Source: Henricia sp. BOLD:AAB3569 (lineage: Eukaryota > Echinodermata > Asteroidea > Spinulosida > Echinasteridae). From it: DNA of 64,000 nucleotides. The position numbers and the translations under genes are program-made. Where the stretch lies: contig JBBELK010000003.1 in the NCBI GenBank assembly GCA_037783545.1, forward strand, positions 4,092,001 through 4,156,000, read 5' to 3'. A model generated the notes under the pieces. That model did no database searches. It had not been told where the DNA came from and saw only the letters and a program-made list of their open reading frames with translations. This document shows positions 15,401-27,400 of this stretch, one piece after another (position 1 is the stretch's first letter; each line of letters starts with the position of its first letter).

Positions 15401-18400
15401 TGCCCCTTCCATATATGCATGAGTTTGACCCTTAGACCCACCTTAAGGTTGGATACTTCTTCCAGGATTGGTTCCCGTTTAACGGTAACCTTTGCCCCTT
15501 CCATATATGCATGAGTTTGACCCTTAGACCCACCTTAAGGTTGGATACTTCTTCCAGGATTGGTTCCCGTTTAACGGTAACCTTTGCCCCTTCCATATGC
15601 ATCAGTTTCCTCTCCACTTCATCCAACCAGCTCTGAGTCATGTCAAGTCCTTCCTCCAGTCCGTGCATATCACGCATTGCGGTGTGTAGGTCGTTACTGC
15701 GTGTGGCCATGCATACATCCAGGTTGTTGTATTTCGTCACCACTTCGTCTGTTGGATACAAGATTCAGGTGTTATTCCTGTTCAGGAACTGTTAAGCCCA
15801 GTTAACACTTCACACAAAAACAGATGCTAATGCCAATATTATTCCAAAGTGAGGTTTTTAACCCACAAATTTGCAAAGGATCGAGCTAGTTTCAACTTGA
15901 GCAAATGTTCCCGGCAAACTGTTTTTCTTTCAGGTACATAATATTTACATAAGATTCACGTTCACTTTCGCATGTAGGATGAACTGGGCTTTACTGTACC
16001 CAATACTTCGGAGAAAAAATTATCACAAATTTGGCTTCTTTACCGTCTAGTTTGTAGAGCTACATAATCCTGTAACATCTTTGTAAGTGAGCAAATAGTA
16101 AACCAGAAACTAACAATCCAAGTTCCCATGATGTGCTCAAGGGCATACAACACACTACCTTAAGTTACTACATAGATGCAACTGATCATTTGTGACCCGC
16201 TCTGCAAAAAAGGGTCTTAAGTCGCGCTGGCTAGTATTCTTTTTGCGAACATCAAAAGAAATCCGCGGCAAATCTACGCTCAATAAAATACCAAAACACA
16301 ATGGAAATTCCTGGCCGTGCCCAGATACCGCCTGGAATGTCTGCGTTACGCCTGGAATTTCTTTTGTGTTTAGGTATTTTAATGAGCGTAGAAATGCCAC
16401 AGATTTCTTTTTATAGTCGCAAAAAGAATACTAGCCAGCGCGACTTAAGACCCTTTTTTGCAGAGCGGGTCACATTTTTGGAGTAATGACGTTACTCCGT
16501 TACATGCTAGCTTTCTTTGGAGCATACAACCGTCACACGCTCCACAGGTACTCTTAGAATAGGTGGCAGATGGAAGGTTGCAATAAGCTACTTACTGACA
16601 GTCTTGTCAATGCTTGGTTTGAGGTCTGGCTGCTCCTCAGAGAGCTCATTACCAGCTGCTTTCACCTTCTCTACATCTTTAAGATGACGGGCGACGTCAT
16701 CTTGGACACCCTAAAGGAATAGACAAGAAATATTTTTTAAACATGGCATTACAAAATGAGAGGGTGAAATTTCTTTAATTTATGTAAAATTTTTGTAAAA
16801 ATGTAAAATAATTATACAAGTAAAATAATTGTAAACCTGTAAAGTGAAAATTGCAGTTATTTTGAATTTTACTTTAACTTCATACCCTAATCAAAATGCT
16901 CCATCCGACATTTTACGAAAGCCATGGCTTCAATTTCTCTAAAAGCCAGCCCTAAAGTCTCCTCCAGCTATGTTGATATGTTGTCATTTTCTTATTTATG
17001 GACATGACAGAACAATTCATCAAGCCCAAGACCAGGAACAAGGGAGGCTGCGGCCTTCTTGCCTCAATGGCCTTTGTGAAATTCTTTCCCAGATCAGCAA
17101 CCCAATGTCTTACCTTAATTTGATCAATCTGTTGTTGGACGACATCCTGGCTCTCTCCGAGAGGCTCCTTCACAAACTCATCAATCTCCCACGTCGTGCT
17201 CTCAATCCACGTCAGGGCCGAGTCTACGGCAGTGCGATACTTCTCATGCAAACCTGTGATATGGTAAAGAAGTCAAATGTATTGTTCAACGGTCGAGTTT
17301 GTTCTAGATTGATAGGTGGTGTGTGATCCTGTTCCTCGGGTCGAGTTTCCGTCGTTCGGGCGCGAGAACGAGTTAACCTATGTCAAGGACAGACCGCCCG
17401 AACTCGGCCTATAGTATTAGAAGAAATATGAAGTAATCAAGTTCTTACCGAGCAGGTACAAGATGCGTTGTGTGTGGTCATTGCATTTCAGCTTGAGTCG
17501 TTCATAACGTTCGTTGGCATCAGACAGCTTGGTGCGAATGATCTGAGACTCTGGCTCCTGACGGAAACTGCGCACGGTTTGGTTGCTTGGCACATTCTCA
17601 CTGAATTGGGAGAGTTTCTGACGATAGTCCTGAAAAAAGAAAGACGTTCATTTAGTCAACTTCATTTGAGAGTCGAGACAAACTCAGTTAACAAAAATGC
17701 AACTTCACCCGTTACTGTGATCATTTTATCCTATTTTATTTCGTCTTACTTTGTGTACCTATGGTAATATGTTTTTAATGAGCTTTTATTTTTTATAATT
17801 TTTTTATTTTACGCTTTTAGCCTTGTACTTTACCATATTTTACAGTTGACATCTTATCCGTTTTAATATTTTATTTATTCTCTTGTATATCCATTTATTT
17901 TAACTCAATTTGAGCCCAAACAAAATCTAGCACTATGGGCATCTGCTTCCATGATTCTCGGTGGACGTTTTCCCAACTGGGGAGGATTGGTGAGTTCACC
18001 CGAGAATTGAGGATGTGGATGCCCATGGTGCAGATTGCTTTCTTTATTGCTTTTTACTTTATATTATTTTATCTTATATTTTAACGTTAACACGGCCTCT
18101 TGAAAATCAAAACTATTGTTGAACGTGTCACCGTGTATAAACAAGTAATAATAAAATAATAATAATAAAAGTCACAAGTTGACTTTACCACCCTGAAGAG
18201 TAAATGACTGTATTTATGCATGAGGTGAATAACGACATCTGCTTTGAGGGCCCACTCCTACTCATTACGCTTGCAGTACCCAGTTGAGATAACCTTATCA
18301 GCAGTTAGATGGTGGTATTGCCTCTAACACCTCACCAAATATTGCTTGGCTTGACGAGGCAATTGAGATTAACTGTCTGCTCATGGACACAAACTCGAGT

Positions 18401-21400
18401 TGGGCTCAAACCTATTACATGTGGTCTAGTGGGTATACAGCCGTGCTCATGATCGAAGGTTTATGGGTTCGAGCCCCACTTATGACAACGTGTTTGCGTC
18501 CGTGGGCAAGACACTTAATCTCAATTGCCTCGTCAACCCAAGCGATATATGGGGAGCTGTTACTAACAGTGTTAGTGGAAAAGCCACAATCTAACTGCTG
18601 AATGGGTTGTGCGCCTTGGCCTTGAAGCAAAATGGTTCTGGTGATTTCCCGATGGCAGTGGTAATAATGTTAACAGCGCCAGGAGCACCCCCGTGGGGCG
18701 GACATGTGCGCTATGTAAGTATCAACCATTATTATTACTTATCGGTCCCTGATTATTGTTTAAGATCGAGATAAATGAGTTACAATACCTGGTTTTCATC
18801 CAGGAACTTCTGCCCCGACATGTTCATGAAGCGTAGATCAGCAGAGTGTGACACAACTTCCTCATTGAATGGCTGAATCTTTCCAACCTGTTTACGGAGT
18901 GCTTCACGATCGCGAGCTACATCCATCAAGTAGGCATCCAGGGTGCGTTCGGCCGAACGCAGCCACGTCTCAAACGAGGAGAACTCGCGGTCAAACTTCT
19001 GCAGCTCATTGTAGCCCGAGGTTACATGATGGTTGCGCATCTCGGAGCTGTTGTTCACTTTGTCATAGCGACCCTATAGCACAAAGAATTCACATAACAA
19101 AATTAGATTTCTGACATGTTTCAACTTGCCTGAAAAATTCAAGACAAATTTCATTTTGACAAATTATTAGCCGAGTTTGCCAAAAGACCCCTTGGAAATT
19201 GGTCAATCTTCAAAATGCAGACACATTGAAGTTGTGAAGATCTCTCAGCCATCAGTTCGCTGAATGTTCCTCGATTTTTTTTTTGTCAGGGTATAGCTTA
19301 TTTCTTTATTTTATATCTGGGGTGTAGCAAATTGATGAATATTCCAGAAATTGTTTGCTAAACCCGAGAGTTGTGTAATAACGTTCAAACGCCTTTGGTT
19401 AGTTGGTTCCATGCAAAACTTGCATCAACTTAATGGATGGGTACCAGTGACCAGCGAGACCATTGTATGTGGGCTGGTTCCAAATGGTCGACCAGACACG
19501 ACTAACAATCATTGACTAGACTGCGTTCAGTTGGGAATAGTCAAACTATAGCTCACTATGGTCGTGAATCAAACTTGCTCTATGATTACAGCAGTTTTTC
19601 CCTCGGATTAACTCACCTTGAGGTCTTTGGAATAGTCCTTCAGTTGGCTTTGGTTGCTTTCACTGAGTTTGTCTGGTTGAGTCTCCAGCAGGAATTGAGC
19701 ATTGTGTACGGCTAGCATGACGGGCTCGTGGTGCTAGCGTACATCATCACAGATTATCTACAGGGCCTTTAACTCACCTTGAGGTCTTTGGAATAGTCCT
19801 TCAGTTGGCTTTGGTTGCTTTCACTGAGTTTGTCTGGTTGAGTCTCCAGCAGGAATTGAGCATTGTGTACGGCTAGCATGACGGGCTCGTGATGCTGACG
19901 TACATCGTCACAGATTATCTACAGGGCCTCTAACTCACCTTGAGGTCTTTGGAATAGTCCTTCAGCTGGCTTTGGTTGCTTTCACTGAGTTTGTCTGGTT
20001 GAGTCTCCAGCAGGAATTGAGCATTGTGTACAGCTAGCATGACGGGCTCATGATGCTGGCGTACATCGTCACAGATTATCTACAGGGCCTCTAACTCACC
20101 TTGAGGTCTTTGGAATAGTCCTTCAGTTGGCTTTGGTTGCTTTCACTGAGTTTGTCTGGTTGAGTCTCCAGCAGGAATTGAGCATTGTGTACGGCTAGCA
20201 TGACGGGCTCATGATGCTGGCGTACATCGTCACAGATTATCTACAGGGCCTCTAACTCACCTTGAGGTCTTTGGAATAGTCCTTCAGTTGGCTTTGGTTG
20301 CTTTCACTGAGTTTGTCTGGTTGAGTCTCCAGCAGGAATTGAGCATTGTGTACGGCTAGCATGACGGGCTCGTGATGCTGACGTACATCGTCACAGATTA
20401 TCTTTTGGTGACGATGCTGCTCTCCCAACTGGCGTAACTCTTCATTCATCGGTTGTTGTACTCCCATCTGCGTCTCCGTGTCATTGATCCAGTCAACTAA
20501 CTTGCTCAGTGTGTTGATTTTCTCCTGGACTTCACGCAGTAGGGTCAGCTGTTTGAAATCAATTACAGAAAATGGAATTTTATTCAGAATATTGAGCCAA
20601 ATTAGTTGCAGGACAAGTTTACACTGAAGAAACTCACGAGATTAACTCGTTAACAGGCCATGTGGCTTTTGTTTATTTTAAAACAGCCGTCTGTTCAAGT
20701 CTGCTCGTTCTGTAAACTTTTTTTACATGAAGTAGTTTTCCCACAAAATGCCTTATATTAAAATTTGTGATCTCCCCCAAACCAGGAAAGTGTAGTCTTG
20801 ATATTACAAAGCTAATCATGCTATAGACCGTATCGAATAGCTGCCATCTTGTGGGGCACCTTTTGTTACTTAAACTGTTCAACAATGTAAGCACAGTATG
20901 TGCAACCATACTGTAGATCAAATGATTTTCTGTTTTGTCAGAATTTAATTTGAAAATGCAGAAATGCTGTCTGCACACAGGTTTTCAATGTTTAATGGCA
21001 CTACATCAAAAAGAACTTAAAAAGCCTAAATCAAGATGCAGTGAATCACAAAATCATTGGCTGTAATCCTAGCAACTTTAGCAAAGTTTTCTCAACCAAC
21101 CTTGTCCTGCATTTGTCTGAGCCAGTCCTGCGACTTCTGGTTGGACTTATCAAAGTGTGATCGCAGGTCGTATACACCACGTTGTAGTACGTCCTGCTGG
21201 TCTGGGCCAAGGCGTTCCTTGTGTTCACGCATAAAGGCTTCGGTCGTTGCCATGACGTCTTCCAGTTGAGGTCGACTGTCGGTTGTCTCACGATGGAGAG
21301 CCTAGTCAAAGGCAGAATGGAAACCAAAGATGGAGTCAAAGAAATTAGTCCTCATTGGGCTTCAAGCCAGATACTGTTAACAAGTCAATTAGACTAAATC

Positions 21401-24400
21401 AACAATATATGTGACCTGTTCTGGCATAATGAGTCAAATGCCACACAGTCTGGCCCATGTTTGGCAACTATTTCTACAAACCAACGGCTGATTCAGGATC
21501 ATTAAAATACAAAAATACAATGGAAATTTTGGGCGGTACTTGACAATTCCAGGCGTCAGTTTAATGAACCTGGATCCACTCCTGATTTCTGGTTATGGAT
21601 GGAAAAACTTGGCCCAGAGAGTGGAACATCAAACTCACAAGAAAAGTTGCTTCATTCGACGAAGATTTGATGATGATTCCTGATGTGAACGCACACCTCT
21701 TTATTCGATCTTCATTTCGTGAGATGTGAACACGCGCTTCATTAACTAACGATAATCAACTAATCTTCGTTGAACGAAGCGATTTTTCTAGTGAGAACAG
21801 GGTCTTTGAAAGAGCGGTTGGCTCACATTTGGTGGGGGACTGCAGGATCAACTGTTACTTGTGGAGGACTGAGCAAAGTAACAAATGCAAATGACAATCG
21901 ATAAAAGCAATACATTTTGTAAACAGCCGCGCCTGCACTTACCTTCATCTTATTGTATTGATCTTCCAACGTCCCGATGTCATTACTGAGAGGTCCCTGA
22001 TTGTCCAGTTGCTGTTCCACACTGGTCACCCAATCAGCCTGGTCATTCAGGACACGCACACGGTCAGCATACAGTCTAGCCAGGTTCAAGTAGGCATCCA
22101 GTTCCTCTTGACGGAAATTCAGTTTGCTACCGAGGTGGTTGTAGCGGTCAGTCACACGGTTGACTGTGCGTTGAGTTTCGGAAGTCTCTGTGGTGCGACA
22201 AACACAAATGAAATGTATAGCAACCCCTATCTAGAGGATCACATAGATTTATTCCTGGTCATCCTTTTTTATGTTCAATTTGAAAATGTTTCAACAATTT
22301 GAAAAGATTATTTGTAATGTTTCTATCTGTAAATATTTCTTGATTTAAAAATCTTGTTTCAAAACCTTTGACACTCGGGGCAGATGGTCTACTTGCCGAG
22401 CTATGAGGCACAGTGATATACTCCCTCAGGTTTACCCCCCCCCCCCCCCCCCCGCCCCCAAGACCTGACACTCTGGGCAGATGCTCTTCTAGCTGAGCTA
22501 TTAGGCACAGTGGAATACTTCCCAGATTCATCCTACAAACCCAATTTTTCTCTCAGTGTTGCATGGATGCAAAACTTTGTAAAGTAACAAACAACATTCG
22601 AAATAAAACAACCAAACGCGGGAACAGAGAAAAATCATATTGCTCTCACTAACAAAAAGATCACTCCAAATACCAACCTTCCTCAAAGAAGCTACTGCGT
22701 CGTTCCGCTTGCTCTGGAACTAAGCGTTGGAAACGCGATGGTCGTCCCTCAGTCTGGAATCTGCCATCCCTGGGTGTGATTGCCATACTAGCACGTCTCG
22801 GGGCCATGGTCAATGGCAACGAGGCCTCGCGATTCACTGTGTCCAGGGTACGGCCCAGTTTGCGGATGTCGTCAATATTGGGGCGGTAGGCAGTGTACTC
22901 TTTCTGCAGAGGCTGTAAAGGAAACATCGGTATGAAATCAGCTTTGCTTTTCGAGCTTTGTTGCAGTTTGTGGTTCACTTCTTAAACACCCTAAGATGCA
23001 TCTTCCTAAGTAGGATACAGGCACACTAAAGGGCCGTCCAAAGTTGTCAACATTTTCACAGTTCTACAAAGCGTAGGAGGGGGGGTCGAAGGCCACGTAG
23101 GACTTTACATGCACCGTAAAATGTTGACATTTTATGGTAGCGACAAACAAATGTTTAGTACTTGGGGGGGGGGGGGGGTTTGGGGGGGAAGGGCTCCTAA
23201 AAAATACTACTCCCTGTAGAACTGTGAAAATGCAGACAACTTTGGAAGTAATCTTTTAAGAAAAACTCTTTGGGGCAGTATTCCATTCAAGACAAATCAA
23301 ATGTATAAGAATTTCACTTAGATTTTGGCTTAAAGGCCCTGTAGATGATCTGTTTTTGAGCGATTCTGCGAATAAAACCATTATAAATCAAAAGAAAGAC
23401 AACAAACTCATCCGAAGAAATTTCAGCTTTGTCAAATGTACCACGTTTAAAAAAACCAGGAAAATCCATATGCATTTTCCTGGTCTTGGCGGGGTGTTTC
23501 AAATATTCGTTCTCAGTTGATCGGGTACTATGTGGCTTGCGTATGCGCGCGATCCATAAAAATGCATCGTGTTGAAACTCGCACACGGAGTACACAGCGC
23601 CCATGCATTTTGGACCGCGTAGATGCGAACCAAAAATAAGTAAATCGTTTGCAAACGATCTATATAATTTCATCTTTACGGATTATTTTCTGGTAAAATT
23701 ATATCATTTTGAGCGGAAACCTTTCAATGGATAGTTGCTATTAATTCAATCTTTACTTTCAGAACTTTCCCCTGTAAACTCGTCGATTGCAAATGATCCA
23801 CTGGGCCTTTAAGTAAACTTTTTAGCCAATACTGATATTCAATTTGTCAGCGGCCAAGTTTTTTTTTCTCACTTAAAATGCAAGTTAATAGAGTTCTGTG
23901 TCCTGCGTAAGTTTGTGACGTCGCAGTTTGTCTTTGTGTTTTACTAACTCAAGTTTTACTAACTCAAGCCTACCTGAAGTTGCTGCATCTGTACATTGAT
24001 GGTTTCTTTGTCTCGAGCGATGGGTTGAAGTTGGCTGACTTTATCCTCCATCTCACCGTGCCAAGTGTTGCTCTTCTTGACTTTATCATCAAATTCTCGG
24101 TACGCTTTGTCGCGCTGCTGCCACTGTTGCATTCTGGGATACATAAAGGTGCACATGACAAAACATTAACATGGCTCATTGTGTCAAAGTCAATTTTGCT
24201 CAGAATAGCAAGCTATCCTACTGCACTATGACTGCACATCAGTGGGTTTATTTTTTTGAATTTGTAAATTGAATGGGAATATTAATGCCATCAAATTTGC
24301 ACAGATTTCAACACTGCAAATTGAATTTGTTTTTAATAAATTACCCCACGGCACCCGCCTTTAACAAGATGTTTCCCAAATTACAACTAAACATTTTTTA

Positions 24401-27400
24401 AACCCCACATTTGGAGCTTTGCGTTTTGTAATTATATCACAATACCGATCAAATTATGCCTAAATCATACATGTTGGCATTTATGATTTACCTTCGACCA
24501 AAAGCAGTTTCCAAGCAACGCCAGTTGATGCCAGCATTGTCCAAGATTTCAGCCACGTAGCTGGTGTCAGCATTCTTAGAGCCTCTCAAAAGCTCTTGGC
24601 CAATTTTCTGGATTTTCTCGAACTGTACTCGGTGGTTGTCTACTTGGCGCTGGTAGTCCTGAGAATGAAAACACAAGATTTGAGATAACTATATTGCAGT
24701 GTTGTAGTACTGGAGTCTAGGACTCGGACTCGAGTCGCATTGAAAAATGACTCGGACCCGACCATGATGACTCGGACTCCAACATGGTGACTCGTGGAAC
24801 AAAATTTCAAAAAAATAAATATATATAATCGCGCGCATAATGCAGGATTCTTTTGGAAAAAGCACAAAGTGGTTTTGGGGCGATGTAGTGTTTGGACGAA
24901 GTAATTTGGGGCGAAATGGCACTCGGGCGAAGTGGTTTGGGGGCCAAATGGCACTTGGGCGAAATAAATTTTCGTCTCATGAGACGAAAACTAACTGTTT
25001 CAATAATTTCTCAAAGACTATAGCACTTCAGACAAAACCATTTCAGGGGAAGTTTTCTACGGTCATCATGTTTATATTGTGTAAGTTAAGCGTAAAACAA
25101 AAAAAAATTCTGGTTTTTGAAATACCGCCTTCGATGTGTACTGCCTTTAAGAGAGCTCTTATCAAGGTCCGAGTGTACTCACCTGTAGTCTACTCCCCAT
25201 GTCCGGTAGATCCAGTCGGACCAACTCTCTCGACTCCAAAGAATCGATCACTGGCAGCATCCAATCCTCCAGATCACCGACCTCTTCAAGTAACTGGACA
25301 AGGCGGTCCAAGAGTGACGTCAGATTCTCCTTGCGATCACGGGCACGCACGATGACGCGCTCAAAACGTGTGTTGAGGTCGTCGAGTCGTGTCTGTATGT
25401 TACGTGCCATCTTAGGGTCACATTCCTTGATCAGCTCTGCTGAGGATTCGTTGGCGGAGGCCACGCTGGGCTTGTGGCTGTCAATGTCGGTTTGAAGAAG
25501 CTGGTAGAACAAAGCAAAGATTAATGAGTTCATGGAAATTCAATTGGTAGCCCTCAGGCTAAAATGCATTCAGCTTATTCCACCTAAACATCGAGATACA
25601 TAGGTGGGTGGCGCCATTGGCAGTGGGCAGCCAGAGACACCGGGTAATTCTTCAAAGTGTGTTCTGGGCCCTTTTAAGTCCGTTACACAACACACCGGAC
25701 CAAAGGCTTTACATCCCTTTTGAAAGATGGAGCAATTGTGGCAAATTGCCTTGCTCAAGGGCACAGCGACAACAACAACGTATCAAACCTACAACACCAA
25801 GTTTTCACCTGAATGCTGCGAGTCTGTGACCCAAACACCTTGGCCACGGCCTGTGAATTCACTCTGTAAATTAAGTGGCCATAACCTGCGGCCAATTTCA
25901 TGGCGCTGCTCAAGCGCTAGCTGAAAACGTTTGTTTACTGTAGCAGAAAAATTGTGCTGACTTAAAGCTATTTCACGACCGCGACGTGCTTAAGCATGCA
26001 CATGCTTAGAAACTGTCATTGTTGCGTCACTAGTGTTTAGCAAATTTGCCTCTGAAACTAGCAAACGTTTGGCAGTGCTTAAAATAGCCGGAGCTTCCGT
26101 TAGCACAAAATCGGCTGCTAAACAGCACCGTGAAATTGGCCCCAGGAATTGAATGCAACAACAAACTATTAACAAGTTTATAGACACTTCAAGTTTCCTG
26201 AATGTTTTATCGGCCCTCTTCCGAGAGACCCAACATACCTTATGCTGTTGAAGCTGTTCCATAACTGCATTTCTCTTGACCATCGTCTTGGTACTGTCCA
26301 GTTTGTTTAAAGTGTTTTCTTTCTCCTCCAACCAAATCAACAGACTGTGTAAGCTGTCCTGTAGACTAAGGCACTGCATGCGAGTCACTTGTAGGGTGTC
26401 ACTACGATCGGCGATTTGACGCTCCAAGCGACTGTATCGCTCATGTACATCACCTACAGATGGCAAAGTGAACAAGTTTATAGACAACCTCCGTTTGCAG
26501 TGATCTTTGAGCGATTAGGCTCAAACCGTACCCGACAATTGGTTCAATCAGTGATTACGTCAGAAACCTGTTGCTAACATTTCACTAATTTGACCAATTA
26601 TGATCTTTCAGCGATGAGGCTCTCCAGGCAGATGCTCTACCAGCTGAGCTATGAGGCACAGTGGTATACTCTCAGGTGTCCCCCAAGACCTGTCACACCA
26701 GGCAAATGCTCTACCAGCCGAGCTATGAGACACAGTGGTATACTCTCTCAGGTGTCCCCCAAGACCTGTCACACCAGGCAGATGCTCTACCAGCCGAGCT
26801 ATGAGGCACAGTGGTATACTCTCTCAGGTGTCCCCCAAGACCTGTCACACCAGGCAGATGCTCTACCAGCTGAGCTATGAGGCACAGTGGTATACTCTCC
26901 CAGGTGTCCCCCAAGACCTGTCACACCAGGCAGATGCTCTACCAGCTGAGCTATGAGGCACAGTGGTATACTCTCTCAGGTGTCCCCCAAGACCTGTCAC
27001 ACCAGGCAGATGCTCTACCAGCTGAGCTATGAGGCACAGTGGTATACACCCCCAGGTTTTCCCCAAGACCTCCGACACACCCGGCAGATGCTCTACCAGC
27101 TGAGCTATAAGGCACAGTGGTTTTCCCTATTAAGTTAATTGGGTGATGTCGATGAGGTCTGCATGATTTTCCACTTATCCCAAGCTTGGTTGTGACTAAA
27201 CGGGTAAGCTAACAGACAAAGTTCAGGATATCAATACCAAATGCTGTGTATATTTCGAAACCTTGCAAGAGTAGAGTTCTAAAGAATCCACTGGAGTAAT
27301 ATTTGCATCTTCATATTTCATCAGGCTGTCATATAAATAGAATGTCCAACTTACTGATGGTTTGCTGCACATCATTCTTGACCTCATCCTGGGCATCAGC

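Noticed and set aside
14284-15597. Forward and reverse open frames over the 92-bp array as a repeat protein
   Set aside because: The frames are produced by the array of copied exon end and intron start. In the true frame each unit meets a stop after its donor.
24840-25355. Forward open frame of 171 codons
   Set aside because: Half of it is antisense to exon 35 and the rest is a dispersed repeat with no protein-like composition.
26590-27138. Array of regularly spaced units resembling a CRISPR or a tRNA gene cluster
   Set aside because: The units are joined without unique spacers and the genome is eukaryotic. The tRNA-like units lack a B box and a pairing T arm.
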